DNA of 60,698 nt, from contig NZ_BAFR01000132.1 of NCBI RefSeq assembly GCF_000308435.1, positions 1 through 60,698 of the forward strand. The letters are read 5' to 3'. Every line of letters starts with the position of its first letter. Position 1 is the stretch's first letter. The notes under the pieces are model-generated. The model saw only the letters and a program-made list of their open reading frames with translations, had not been told where the DNA came from and searched no databases. Below are positions 47,999 through 56,859 of this stretch, one piece after another. The position numbers were made by a program, and so were the translations under genes. Source of the stretch: Nocardia araoensis NBRC 100135. GTDB lineage: Bacteria > Actinomycetota > Actinomycetes > Mycobacteriales > Mycobacteriaceae.

Positions 47999-49399
47999 TC
48001 AGGAGGCCAGCACGAATTCGGCGTAGCGGGCCACCGCGAGGATCAGATCGTCGGAGTGGCGCGGACCGACGATCTGCAGTCCGACCGGCAGCCCCGCGCG
48101 CGTGGTGCCCGCCGGGATGCTGATCGCGGGTTGCTGGGTGAGATTGAACGGGTAGGTGAAGGGCGTCCACTCGGGCCAGCTGCGCAGGCCGCTGTCCGGT
48201 GGCACGTCGTGTCCCGCTTCGAACGCGGGAATCGGCACCGTCGGGGTGATCAGGACGTCGTAGTCGTTGTGGAAGGCGCCCATGGTGATACCGATCTGCG
48301 CCGCCACGTTGCGCGCGGTGAGATAGTCGACCGCGGTGACGGTTTCCCCGCGCTCCCATACCGCGCGCAGACCGGGATCCACGCGTTCGCGCGTGCCCGC
48401 CGGGAAGCCGGACAGCATCGTGGCCGCCCCGGCCGCCCAGAGCAGTTCGAACGCCTCACGCGGATCGTCGAATCCAGGATCGGCGACACTCACCCGGAGT
48501 TCGGCGTCGGCCAGCCGGGTGACCGCCGCCTCCACGATCGCGGCGACTTCGGGGTCGACCGTGGCGTAGCCGAGCGCCGGTGAGTACGCCACGCGCAATC
48601 CCCGCACGTCGCGGTGCATTTCGGCGCGGAAGGCGGTGAGCGTGGGAGCCAGCGCGGTGGGATCGCGCGGATCGGGGAGCGACAGGATGTCCATCAGCAG
48701 CGCCGCGTCCTCGACGGTGCGCGTCATCGGGCCCGCGTGCGCCAGCGGACCGAACGGGCTGGCCGGATACAGCGGAATCCGGCCGTAGGTGGGCTTGAAC
48801 CCGACGATGCCGCAGAAGGCGGCGGGAATGCGCACGCTGCCACCGCCGTCCGTGCCCACCGAGACCGGGCCCATGCCCGCCGCGACGGCCGCGGCGCTGC
48901 CGCCGGAGGAGCCGCCCGCGGTGGTGGCCGGGTCGGCCGGATTCCGGGTGATGCCCGCCAGCGGGCTGTCGGTGACCGCCTTCCACGCGATCTCCGGAGT
49001 GGTGGTCTTGCCGAGGAAGACCATGCCGTCCTCGCGCAGCCGCGCCGCCACCGGACTGTCCACCAGCCACGGGCCGGCCGGGTCGATGGACGTGGAGCCG
49101 CGCCGGGTGGGCCAGCCCTCGGTCAGGAAGACGTCTTTGATCGAGATCGGCACGCCGTCGAGCAGGCCCCTGGCATGACCGGACTGCCAGCGCGCCTCGG
49201 AATCCTTCGCCTGCACCAGGGCTCGATCGTGATCGACGAGACAGAAGGCGTTGAGCGCGTCGTCGCGGTCGGCGATCGCGCGCAGGATCGCCTCGGTCGC
49301 CTCGACCGGCGACAACGCGCCGGCCGCGTAGGCCGAGACCAGCTCGACCGCGGTCATGGCGGTCGGGTCGGTGGGTTGGTTCTTGTCGGGGTAGCTCAT
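47999..49399 (-). CDS. Amidase-signature hydrolase
   Basis: A 466-residue amidase. The catalytic triad is in place: Lys88 in PISIKDVFL, the cis-Ser in AGGSSGGSAAA (Ser164/165) and Ser188 in VGTDGGGSVRIPAAFCG. It hydrolyses an amide to acid plus ammonia; the target is unknown. It follows the hydroxyacid dehydrogenase by 12 bases and is the second gene of that arm. It is not GatA, because the partner genes gatB and gatC are absent and the sequence is the short catabolic type. Confidence 0.92.
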   Translation of the reverse strand: MSYPDKNQPTDPTAMTAVELVSAYAAGALSPVEATEAILRAIADRDDALNAFCLVDHDRALVQAKDSEARWQSGHARGLLDGVPISIKDVFLTEGWPTRRGSTSIDPAGPWLVDSPVAARLREDGMVFLGKTTTPEIAWKAVTDSPLAGITRNPADPATTAGGSSGGSAAAVAAGMGPVSVGTDGGGSVRIPAAFCGIVGFKPTYGRIPLYPASPFGPLAHAGPMTRTVEDAALLMDILSLPDPRDPTALAPTLTAFRAEMHRDVRGLRVAYSPALGYATVDPEVAAIVEAAVTRLADAELRVSVADPGFDDPREAFELLWAAGAATMLSGFPAGTRERVDPGLRAVWERGETVTAVDYLTARNVAAQIGITMGAFHNDYDVLITPTVPIPAFEAGHDVPPDSGLRSWPEWTPFTYPFNLTQQPAISIPAGTTRAGLPVGLQIVGPRHSDDLILAVARYAEFVLAS

Positions 49400-49411
49400 G
49401 GATGGGCTCCT

Positions 49412-50377
49412 TCAGCCGGGCACGTACCCCAGCCTTTTGTCGACCACGTTGTCCAGCGGACGGCCTGCGATCCAGTTGTCGAAGTTCTCGGTGAACGCGT
49501 CGACGATCTCGGTGCGCCACCCGATGAAGTCACCGGAGTTGTGCGGGGTGATCCGGACGTTCGGCAGTTCCCACAGGGGGTGATCGGCGGGGAGCGGCTC
49601 GGGGTCCACCACATCGAGCGCCGCCGCGGCGATCGATCCGGTGCGCAGCGCGGCGACGAGATCGTCGGTCACAACGAGTTCCCCGCGCCCGACGTTGACA
49701 AACCTGGCGTGCGGCTTCATCGCGGCGAAGGCGGCGGCGTCGAACATGTTCCTGGTGCGGTCGGTGAGCGGAGCGATCGCGACGACGTAATCGGCGCGGG
49801 CCAGTTCGGCGTGCAGATCGGTGGTGATCTCGCCGAAATCCGGGTCCTGCGCGCGCTCCCGCCTGCCCACGGCGCGCACGGTCATCCCCACCGCACGCAG
49901 CAGTCGGGCGATATGACGCCCGATCGAACCGGTGCCGACGATCAACGCCGTCGAGCCCGCGACCCGTTCGGATTCCCGATGCCGCCACTCGTGCCGCTGT
50001 TGCAGCAGCAGCGAACCGGACAAGTCTTTGGCGAAACCGAGAATCTGCCCGAGGACGTACTCGGCGATCGCGGCATCGAAGACGCCCCTGGTGTTGGTCA
50101 CCACCACGTCGCTGGCTCGCAGTTCGGGGAACATCGCCGGGTCGACGCCGGTGGATCCCATGTGCACCCAGCGCAGACGGTCGGCGGCATGCCACGCGCC
50201 GGGCAGCGCCCGGGTGCGAAAGTCGTAGACGAACAAGACCTCCGCTCCGCGCAGGGCATTCGCCAACCCGGATGCCTCGGTGTACCGGATGGTGGCGCGG
50301 CCTGCTACTCGGTCCATTCGTTCGGCGTCGGGCACACTGTCACTGTGCAGGACGACGACAATCGGGCCCTGTTCCAC
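49412..50377 (-). CDS. D-2-hydroxyacid dehydrogenase
   Basis: A 321-residue NAD-dependent dehydrogenase. The Rossmann motif is IVGTGSIGRHIARLL, the catalytic Arg lies in VNVGRGELV and the His in ITPHNSGDF; the Asp/Glu in LDVVDPEPLP completes the set. It interconverts a 2-oxoacid and D-2-hydroxyacid. The GTG start has no good ribosome site and lies only 27 bases from the operator, so a nearly leaderless transcript is possible. Confidence 0.9.
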   Translation of the reverse strand: MEQGPIVVVLHSDSVPDAERMDRVAGRATIRYTEASGLANALRGAEVLFVYDFRTRALPGAWHAADRLRWVHMGSTGVDPAMFPELRASDVVVTNTRGVFDAAIAEYVLGQILGFAKDLSGSLLLQQRHEWRHRESERVAGSTALIVGTGSIGRHIARLLRAVGMTVRAVGRRERAQDPDFGEITTDLHAELARADYVVAIAPLTDRTRNMFDAAAFAAMKPHARFVNVGRGELVVTDDLVAALRTGSIAAAALDVVDPEPLPADHPLWELPNVRITPHNSGDFIGWRTEIVDAFTENFDNWIAGRPLDNVVDKRLGYVPG

Positions 50378-50403
50378 ATTGACACACTAAGAGGGCATCG
50401 TAT

Positions 50404-50417
50404 GATTGTCAACAATC
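50404..50417. promoter_or_regulatory. Operator site GATTGTCAACAATC in the right divergent promoter of the island
   Basis: GATTGT-CA-ACAATC, with the ATTGT-N2-ACAAT core at 50405-50416, is followed by CCGA exactly as in the site at 46086. It is centred between the divergent dehydrogenase and isomerase genes. The GntR gene is third in the isomerase arm, so the site would also give autoregulation. Confidence 0.7.
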
Positions 50418-50463
50418 CGATCGTGTTCGGAGGTCGTCCCGGCTGAGCGCGAGAGGGGCCGTA

Positions 50464-51204
50464 GTGGATCTGAGCTTTCCCGACCTCGAGGGGCCCGTTG
50501 CACAACGGGGTATCGGGATCATCGCACCGTTCGACCTCGCCCTCGAACGAGAGCTCTGGCGCTGGGCGCCGCTGGAGGTGAGTCTGCACTTGGCCCGCAC
50601 CCCCTACGAACCGGTCCCGGTGTCGCTGGAGATGGCCGAATTGGTCTCCGACGCGGCCCATCTCACCGCGGCCACCCGCAACGTGCTGCACGTGGAACCG
50701 GAAGTCGTGGCCTACCTGTGCACGTCGGGCAGCTTCATCAAAGGCCTCGCCTACGAGAAGTCGTTGCGCGACACCATCTGCCGGGCCGGGGCGCAGGACG
50801 CGGTCACCACCTCGGGCGCCTTGCTCGAAGCGATCCGCCATCTGGACCTCACCCGCATCTCGGTGCTGACCCCGTACGACGAGATCCTGACCCACCGCCT
50901 GCACGAGTTCCTCGCCGAAGCCGGGTGCTCGGTGGTGCGCTCCGACCACCTCGGGCTCGGCGGCGGCATCTGGAAGGTCAGCTATCGCACGATCGCCGAA
51001 CGCATCGTCGGCGCCGACGATCCCGAGGCCCAGGCCGTCTTCGTCAGCTGTACCAATTTGCCCACCTACGACGTGATAGAGCCGCTGGAGAAGGCCCTCG
51101 GCAAGCCGGTGCTCACCGCCAACCAGCTCACCATGTGGGCCTGCCTCGGCCGGATGAAGCTCCCGATGATGGGCCCGGGCAAGTGGCTGCTCAACGTTTT
51201 CTGA
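50464..51204 (+). CDS. Maleate cis-trans isomerase-like protein (Asp/Glu racemase superfamily)
   Basis: A 246-residue protein with both catalytic cysteines of the maleate isomerase family: Cys86 in YLCTSGSFIKG and Cys196 in VSCTNLPTYD. RGIGIIAPFDLALERELW is the N-terminal loop of the fold. It would isomerise maleate to fumarate, or act on a related dicarboxylate. It is the first gene of the right arm; the GTG start has GAGAGGGG upstream. The second paralogue follows 14 bases later. Confidence 0.87.
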   Translation: MDLSFPDLEGPVAQRGIGIIAPFDLALERELWRWAPLEVSLHLARTPYEPVPVSLEMAELVSDAAHLTAATRNVLHVEPEVVAYLCTSGSFIKGLAYEKSLRDTICRAGAQDAVTTSGALLEAIRHLDLTRISVLTPYDEILTHRLHEFLAEAGCSVVRSDHLGLGGGIWKVSYRTIAERIVGADDPEAQAVFVSCTNLPTYDVIEPLEKALGKPVLTANQLTMWACLGRMKLPMMGPGKWLLNVF

Positions 51205-51218
51205 AGGAAGAACATCGC

Positions 51219-51950
51219 ATGCACGCACCCACTGTCGGATTCATCTATCCGGACCACGCGGCGGAGGACGACTACCCGCTCGCGGCGGCGGCGCTCGGCG
51301 CGCACCTTCCGGTGGCCCACATCTACGGCACCGATCTGCACGCCGTCCCCGAACTGCTCGAGCTGGGCAGTCCGGAGAAGTTGCGCCTCGGCGCTTCGCT
51401 GCTCGCGCGGCATCGCCCCGAGGCCGTCGTCTGGGCCTGCACATCCGGCAGCTTCGTCTACGGGCCCGCCGGGGCGCGCGAGCAGGCGCGCGCGCTGGCC
51501 GAGGTCGCGGGCGTCCCTGCGACCAGCACCAGCATCGCGTTCGCCGACGCGGTGCACGCGCTGGGGCTGCGCACCGTCGCCGTCGCCGCCAGTTATCCCG
51601 ACGACGTCGCCCGGCTGTTCGTGGAGTTCCTCGCCGACGCGGGCATCGACGTCGTCTCGATGTCCAGCGCGGGGATCGACACCGCAGCCGAGGTCGGTAC
51701 CCTCACCCCGGGCCGGGTGCTGCGGCTGGCGGCGGACAACGACCATCCCGATGCCGAGGCGCTGCTCATCCCCGACACCGCGATGCACACCATGGCGGTG
51801 CTGCCGGACCTGGAGGCTACGCTGGGCAAACCGGTGCTGACGGCCAATCAGGTCACGATCTGGGCGGGGCTGCGGCTGGCCGGCGCCGAGCCGGTCGTTC
51901 CCGGACTCGGGACCTTGTTCGCGGAAAGGCAGATCGATGTCCGTCGTTGA
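51219..51950 (+). CDS. Asp/Glu racemase-superfamily paralogue lacking the second catalytic cysteine
   Basis: A 243-residue paralogue of the preceding isomerase with the same domain arrangement. The first cysteine is present (Cys74 in WACTSGSFVYG), but the second position reads LLIPDTAMHT, with Asp186 where the partner has Cys196. A two-cysteine isomerisation is therefore excluded; a lyase-like or decarboxylase-like reaction, or a regulatory role in a heteromer with the first protein, is possible. AAGGAAG precedes the ATG. Its end overlaps gntR by 14 bases. Confidence 0.85.
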   Translation: MHAPTVGFIYPDHAAEDDYPLAAAALGAHLPVAHIYGTDLHAVPELLELGSPEKLRLGASLLARHRPEAVVWACTSGSFVYGPAGAREQARALAEVAGVPATSTSIAFADAVHALGLRTVAVAASYPDDVARLFVEFLADAGIDVVSMSSAGIDTAAEVGTLTPGRVLRLAADNDHPDAEALLIPDTAMHTMAVLPDLEATLGKPVLTANQVTIWAGLRLAGAEPVVPGLGTLFAERQIDVRR

Positions 51951-52602
51951 TTTCGAGCCGGTGAACCGGCAGTCGACCGCGGAGATGATCGCCGATCGGC
52001 TCCGCGAGGCGATCATGCGCGGCAGTCTCGCGCCCGGAGCACAGCTCGGCGAGGCCGACCTCGCCGCGCGGTTCGCGGTCTCCCGCGGGCCGGTGCGCGA
52101 GGCGATGCAGCGCTTGGTCTCCGAGGGCCTGCTGCGCAGCGTCCGACATCGCGGGATCTTCGTCATCGAACTGAGCCTCGACGACGTCGTCGACATCTAC
52201 CGGGCCAGGACGGCGCTGGAGGGCGGCGCGCTGGAGCTGATCCTCGACGGCCGCCGCCCGATCGCCTACGAGGCGCTCGGTCCCAGCGTCGAAGAGATGG
52301 CCGCGTGCGCCGAACGCGGCGACGCGGTGGGGGTGTCCGAGGCCGACCAGGCCTTCCATGAGGCCCTGGTGGAGAGCGCGGCCAGTCCGCGGCTGGTGCG
52401 CGCGGCCCGCACCTTGCTGATCGAGACGCGCATGTGCCTGGGCGCCTTGCAGACGACCTATCCGGACCTGCGGGAACAGGCTCGCGAACACATCGGCCTG
52501 CGCGAAGCGATCGGCGCCGGCGAGCCCGCGCGCGCCCGCGCTCTGCTCGTCGAGCACATGGACGACGCCGTGCAACGCCTCCGGCACCAGATCGGCTCCT
52601 GA
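51937..52602 (+). CDS. GntR-family (FadR/FCD type) regulator of the island
   Basis: A 221-residue regulator. The winged helix is AEMIADRLREAIMRGSLAPG, LAARFAVSRGPVREAMQRL and RGIFV; the C-terminal FCD domain has the Asp and His metal-binding residues (DQAFHEALVESA, EHIGLREAI). Effector is probably a small organic acid. It overlaps the paralogue gene by 14 bases, and two copies of a matching palindromic site lie in the divergent promoters of the island, so it likely controls all four transcripts. Confidence 0.9.
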   Translation: MSVVDFEPVNRQSTAEMIADRLREAIMRGSLAPGAQLGEADLAARFAVSRGPVREAMQRLVSEGLLRSVRHRGIFVIELSLDDVVDIYRARTALEGGALELILDGRRPIAYEALGPSVEEMAACAERGDAVGVSEADQAFHEALVESAASPRLVRAARTLLIETRMCLGALQTTYPDLREQAREHIGLREAIGAGEPARARALLVEHMDDAVQRLRHQIGS

Positions 52603-52681
52603 GCGCGGCGCTGCGCAGTGAGTTCCCCATACCCGCGCGCGCCGACGGCATGGTCGGCAACCGGCGACTCAGCGGACGAGA

Positions 52682-52718
52682 CTCTGATCCCGCGGCACGG
52701 GCCGCCACAGGATCAGAG
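52682..52718. terminator. Convergent terminator between the GntR gene and truB
   Basis: CTCTGATCC (52682-52690) pairs with GGATCAGAG (52710-52718), and inside it GCGGC (52692-52696) pairs with GCCGC (52701-52705) around ACGG. The stem reaches into the last codons of truB, whose stop is at 52713. Confidence 0.65.
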
Positions 52719-53612
52719 GTTGGCGGGGCGGACGACCATCACCGAGGACGCGCGATTACCGGACTCCCGCAGCAGGGCGATAGCTCGGCCTGCCGGGTCC
52801 ATGGCGGCGTAGACGCCGGGCATTCCGGCCGGGGCGAGCCAGCGTCCGTTGCGCAGGTCGTCGGCCTGCTGGTCGTCGATGTCGCGGTGCGGGAACGCCG
52901 TTCGCACCGCGGCATCGATATCGAGGCTCAACGGCGGCGCGCCGGACTCCGCGGCGGCGGCCAGATCGTCCAGGGTGCGGGCGTGCTCGAGGGTGAACGG
53001 ACCGACCCTGGTGCGGCGCAACGCGGTCAAGTGGCCGCCGACACCGAGCGCGGCGCCGAGGTCTCTGGCCAGCGCCCGCACGTAGGTGCCCGACGAGCAC
53101 TCGACCACCACGTCCAGGTCGACGAAATCACCGGCATCACGCCGGGCGAGCACGTCGAACCGCGACACCGTGACCGGACGCGCGGCCAGCTGCACGTCCT
53201 CGCCCGCACGATGGCGGGCATAGGCGCGTTCGCCGTTCACCTTGATCGCGCTCACAGTGGCGGGCACCTGCTCGATGTCCCCGGTCAGTTCGGCTGTGTG
53301 CGCGACGATGTCGGCGTCGGTGAGGTGACCGGCCGGTGCCGTGGCCAGCACCTCGCCCTCGGCGTCGTCGGTACTGGTCGCCTGCCCCAGCCGGATGGTC
53401 GCGGTGTACGCCTTGGTCGTCAGCGTGAGCAGGCCGAGCAGTTTGGTCGCGCGTTCCACGCCGAGCACCAGCACACCGGTCGCCATCGGATCGAGGGTGC
53501 CCGCGTGACCGATCTTCTTCGTGCGCAACAGCTTCCGGCATTTCGCGACGACGTCGTGACTGGTCCAGCCACCGGCCTTGTCGATGACGAGCAGCCCGCC
53601 GAGTCCGTCCAT
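52713..53612 (-). CDS. truB: tRNA pseudouridine(55) synthase
   Basis: A 299-residue enzyme that makes pseudouridine 55 in the T arm of tRNAs. Catalytic Asp41 lies in KKIGHAGTLDPMATGVL; the KAYTATIRLGQATSTDD and SGTYVRALARDLG segments complete the core, and a C-terminal PUA-like region follows. The start overlaps the stop of pptT by one base, so they form an operon. The gene order truB-pptT is the mycobacterial one (Rv2793c-Rv2794c). Confidence 0.97.
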   Translation of the reverse strand: MDGLGGLLVIDKAGGWTSHDVVAKCRKLLRTKKIGHAGTLDPMATGVLVLGVERATKLLGLLTLTTKAYTATIRLGQATSTDDAEGEVLATAPAGHLTDADIVAHTAELTGDIEQVPATVSAIKVNGERAYARHRAGEDVQLAARPVTVSRFDVLARRDAGDFVDLDVVVECSSGTYVRALARDLGAALGVGGHLTALRRTRVGPFTLEHARTLDDLAAAAESGAPPLSLDIDAAVRTAFPHRDIDDQQADDLRNGRWLAPAGMPGVYAAMDPAGRAIALLRESGNRASSVMVVRPANL

Positions 53613-54280
53613 CAGACGTGCGCGATCGCGGTCAAGATGTACCCATCGGTGATCAGCCAGCGGCCGTCGAACGAGAGCAGCGGCGTGCCGCCGTCGGTGG
53701 TCTGCCCCGGCACCAGCAGTTCGGTGTGGAAGCTGCCGCGCCCGGAATCGGCGGAGCCGTCCTCGATCTCGAACGTGATGTGCGCGTCCTCGAAGCCGAG
53801 CCAGCGCAGTGTCAACGGGAACCACGCCTTGTAGGTGGCCTCTTTGGCGCAGAACAGCAACCGGTCCAGGTGCAATTCGGAATCGGTCGTCTTCAGCCAC
53901 TCCCGCTCCGGCGGCAGGCTGACCGAGTCCAGTACGCCGTCCGGCAGCGTGGCGTGCGGCTCGGCGTCGATGCCGATCGAGCGGAATCGCAGCTTGTGGC
54001 CGAGCGCGGCGGCCTGGTAGCCGTCGCAGTGGGTCAGGCTGCCGACGATTCCGCGCGGCCACACCGGAGCGCCGCGCTCGCCCTTGCCGATCGCGACCGG
54101 CTGCTCGCCGAGCTGGGTGAGCGCCAACCGGGCGCAATGCCGCGCGCCGATGAAGTCCCGGCGGCGCTTCTCCACCGACTTGGCGATGAGATGCTCCTCC
54201 GCCGGATGCGGCCGCAGATCCTCCGGGTACGCCAGCAACTCGGCCGAGGCCACACCCGCGGGCAGAATGTTCTCGATCAT
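53612..54280 (-). CDS. pptT: 4'-Phosphopantetheinyl transferase (PptT/Npt)
   Basis: A 222-residue Sfp-type transferase that activates acyl carrier domains of fatty acid, mycolate, polyketide and siderophore synthases, and carboxylic acid reductase. The signature blocks are GIDAEP at 103-108 and FCAKEATYKAW at 143-153; GSLTHCDGY is the third conserved block. The start MIENILPAGV follows the Nocardia Npt protein, to which the sequence appears almost identical from memory. This is a strong hint to the genus. Confidence 0.97.
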   Translation of the reverse strand: MIENILPAGVASAELLAYPEDLRPHPAEEHLIAKSVEKRRRDFIGARHCARLALTQLGEQPVAIGKGERGAPVWPRGIVGSLTHCDGYQAAALGHKLRFRSIGIDAEPHATLPDGVLDSVSLPPEREWLKTTDSELHLDRLLFCAKEATYKAWFPLTLRWLGFEDAHITFEIEDGSADSGRGSFHTELLVPGQTTDGGTPLLSFDGRWLITDGYILTAIAHV

Positions 54281-54337
54281 CACCGACGAGCGTAGTCGAG
54301 CCGCACCGGGTGGGATCGCAGCGCCATGGGCCTCGGA

Positions 54338-55297
54338 CTACGCCATCCCGCGCCGCTGCTGCGCTTTGCTGCGCATCTCCGCGGCGGCTGCTTCCATCTC
54401 GGGAGTCACCTGGAAGTGTCCACCCCACTTGTTGAGCGTGCCCGGCGGATACTGCGGGGTCGGCAGGATCTGGCGCAGCAACCGGTCGGGCAGGCCGCGG
54501 CGCTGCCATTCGCGCGGGTAGCCCAGCGACACCTCCTCGAACCGGACGCCGTCGTAGTGCGAGGTCCGCGGGATGTGCAGGTGACCGTAGACCGAGCAGA
54601 CCACGTTGTAGCGGGTGTGCCAATCCGCGGTCAGTTCGGTGCCGCACCACAGCGCGAACTCCGGGTAGAACAGCACGTCGGTCGGCTGCCGCACCAGCGG
54701 GAAGTGGTTGATCAGGACGACCGGGGTGCCGGGGGCGAGCGCGTCGAGCTTGCGCTTGGTCACCTGTACCCGGGCGTGGCACCACGCGTCCCTGGTCAGG
54801 TAGGGATCCGGTGAGAGCAGGAATTCGTCGGTGGCCACCACGTTGCGCTCACGCGCGATCGCCAGGCCCTCCGCCTTGGTGGTGGCTCCCTCCGGCAGGA
54901 AGGAGTAGTCGTACAGCAAGAACATCGGAACCAGCGTGACCGCTCCGCCGTGCTCCTCCGAACCCGCGCCCTGCCACACCGGAAACGGGTCCTCCGGTGT
55001 CAGCACATCCAGGTCGCGGCACATCGACACCAGGTAGTCGTAGCGCGCCACCCCGGCCATCTGCACCGGGTCCTTCGCCGTCGTCCACAGTTCGTGATTG
55101 CCCGGCACCCAGATCACCTTGGCGAACCGGCCGCGCAGCAGCTCCAGCGCCCACCGGATGTCCTCGGTCTTCTCCCCCACGTCGCCGGCCACGATGAGCC
55201 AGTCCTCCGGCGAGTCCGCCTCGATCTGCTCGACGACCGGCCGATTCCCCTGGTGCCCGACATGAATGTCGCTCACCGCCATCAACTTGGGTATCAC
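54338..55297 (-). CDS. Calcineurin-like metallophosphoesterase
   Basis: A 319-residue hydrolase. All five metal-site motifs are visible: SDIHVGH, GDVGE, GNHE (WVPGNHELW), NHFP and GHLH. It corresponds to Rv2795c next to pptT, whose product has been connected to 4'-phosphopantetheine hydrolysis in resistance to PptT inhibitors; I state that link from memory. The GTG start at 55297 has AAGGTAGG upstream; 55300 is possible too. Confidence 0.88.
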   Translation of the reverse strand: MIPKLMAVSDIHVGHQGNRPVVEQIEADSPEDWLIVAGDVGEKTEDIRWALELLRGRFAKVIWVPGNHELWTTAKDPVQMAGVARYDYLVSMCRDLDVLTPEDPFPVWQGAGSEEHGGAVTLVPMFLLYDYSFLPEGATTKAEGLAIARERNVVATDEFLLSPDPYLTRDAWCHARVQVTKRKLDALAPGTPVVLINHFPLVRQPTDVLFYPEFALWCGTELTADWHTRYNVVCSVYGHLHIPRTSHYDGVRFEEVSLGYPREWQRRGLPDRLLRQILPTPQYPPGTLNKWGGHFQVTPEMEAAAAEMRSKAQQRRGMA

Positions 55298-55355
55298 CAC
55301 ACCTACCTTGGCACATCGATTCGGATTCGCGCGCACCGGCCGAGCCGGGTGTCGG

Positions 55356-56750
55356 TCACCTCGGCACTTCGGCGCCGACCAGGGCCCACCGGCCCGACCA
55401 CGCCCGCACCGCGACGGCGATCAGCCGCAACAGCATGAACGCGGCGAGGCCGGACCAGATTCCGGCGACACCCCAGTCGAAGGCCAGCGACAACCAGATG
55501 GCGGGCAAGAAGCCGAGCAGCGCCGCTCCGAGCGTGGTGGTGCGCAGATAGGCCGCGTCACCGGCGCCGAGCAGCACGCCGTCGAGCGCGAAGACGATGC
55601 CCGCCACCGGAATGAGCGCGACGAAGAACCACCACACCACGTGTGCGCGCCCGAGCACGTCGGCATCGTCGGTGAACAGCGAAGGAATCACCGCCGCCCC
55701 TGCCGCGAAGCAGGCGGCGAGCCCGAGGCTGAAGATCTCCGACCAGCGGGTCACGCGCCGGGCGATCCCCCGGGCGCCGGTGGCGTCACCCGCGCCCAGA
55801 GCGGCGCCGGTGAGCGTCTGGGCGGCGATGGCCAGCGCGTCCAAGGCGAGGGCCAGGAAGTTCCACAGCTGCAGCACCAACTGGTGTGCCGCCACCGACG
55901 CGGCGCCGAAACGCGCGGCGACCGCCGCCGCCGAGACGAAGCACGCCTGGAACGCGAAGCTGCGGACGATCAGGTCGCGCCCGAGCACCAACTGAGCCCG
56001 CATCACCGACCAGCGCGGGGCGAGGGAGACCCCTTCGCGGATCAACGCGTTCGAGAACAGGACCGCGGTGACGATCTGGCCCGCCACGTTGGCCACGGCG
56101 GAGCCCGGCAGGCCGAGGTGCGGTGCGCCGAACAGTCCGTGCACCAGCGCCGGGCACAGGACTGCCGATACCGCGAGTCCGGCGACGACGTAGATCAACG
56201 GCCTGCGCGTCTCCTGGACGCCACGCAGCCATCCGTTGCCCGCCATGGAGATCAGGATCAGCGGCACGCCGAACAACGCGATCCGTACCCAGCCCAGCGC
56301 CTCCGCCGCGATATCCCCGCCGCCCGCGATGGCCCCGGTCACCGGCACGGCGAATGCTTGGACCAGCAGCAGGATCGCGGCGCCGACGGCCACCGCGATC
56401 CAGGTGGCCTGTACGCCTTCCGCGACGGCCCCGCGACGGTCGCCTGCGCCGTGGCGACGCGCCGAGCGCGCGGTGGTGCCGTAGGACAGGAAGGTCAACT
56501 GCGAACTCGTCTGCGCCAGGATCAGACCGCCGACGGCGAGCCCGGCCAGCGCGAGCGCCCCGAGCCTGCCGACCACGGCCAGGTCGAACAAGAGATAGAT
56601 CGGTTCGGCGACCAGCACACCGAGAGTGGGCAACGCCAGGCCGAGAATGCGTCCGGGCCCGGCAGCGACGGCCCGGTCGAGGCCCTCCTGCTCGCTCGCT
56701 CGCAGGGTCGGGTCACCGATATCCGCGCCACTGGGAAGCTGCGCGTTCAC
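55356..56750 (-). CDS. dinF: MATE-family efflux transporter (DinF type)
   Basis: A 464-residue membrane protein with 12 predicted segments. The MATE core is seen in LPTLGVLVAEPIYLLFDLAVVGRLG, QTSSQLTFLSYGTTARSAR and, in the second half, AHQLVLQLWNFLALALDALAIAAQ; GAGDATGARGIARR follows. DinF was named for DNA-damage induction; no LexA box is visible here. The GTG start was chosen for GGAGG five bases upstream. It has the place of Rv2836c. Confidence 0.92.
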   Translation of the reverse strand: MNAQLPSGADIGDPTLRASEQEGLDRAVAAGPGRILGLALPTLGVLVAEPIYLLFDLAVVGRLGALALAGLAVGGLILAQTSSQLTFLSYGTTARSARRHGAGDRRGAVAEGVQATWIAVAVGAAILLLVQAFAVPVTGAIAGGGDIAAEALGWVRIALFGVPLILISMAGNGWLRGVQETRRPLIYVVAGLAVSAVLCPALVHGLFGAPHLGLPGSAVANVAGQIVTAVLFSNALIREGVSLAPRWSVMRAQLVLGRDLIVRSFAFQACFVSAAAVAARFGAASVAAHQLVLQLWNFLALALDALAIAAQTLTGAALGAGDATGARGIARRVTRWSEIFSLGLAACFAAGAAVIPSLFTDDADVLGRAHVVWWFFVALIPVAGIVFALDGVLLGAGDAAYLRTTTLGAALLGFLPAIWLSLAFDWGVAGIWSGLAAFMLLRLIAVAVRAWSGRWALVGAEVPR

Positions 56751-56859
56751 CAACACCTCCACCACACGTCGCCCTCCGAGACGACCGCCGTTGCGACTTC
56801 GCTCTCTCCTCGGCACGGCCCCCCGACGAACACGGAGCCTCCCGGCTCCGACATACGGG

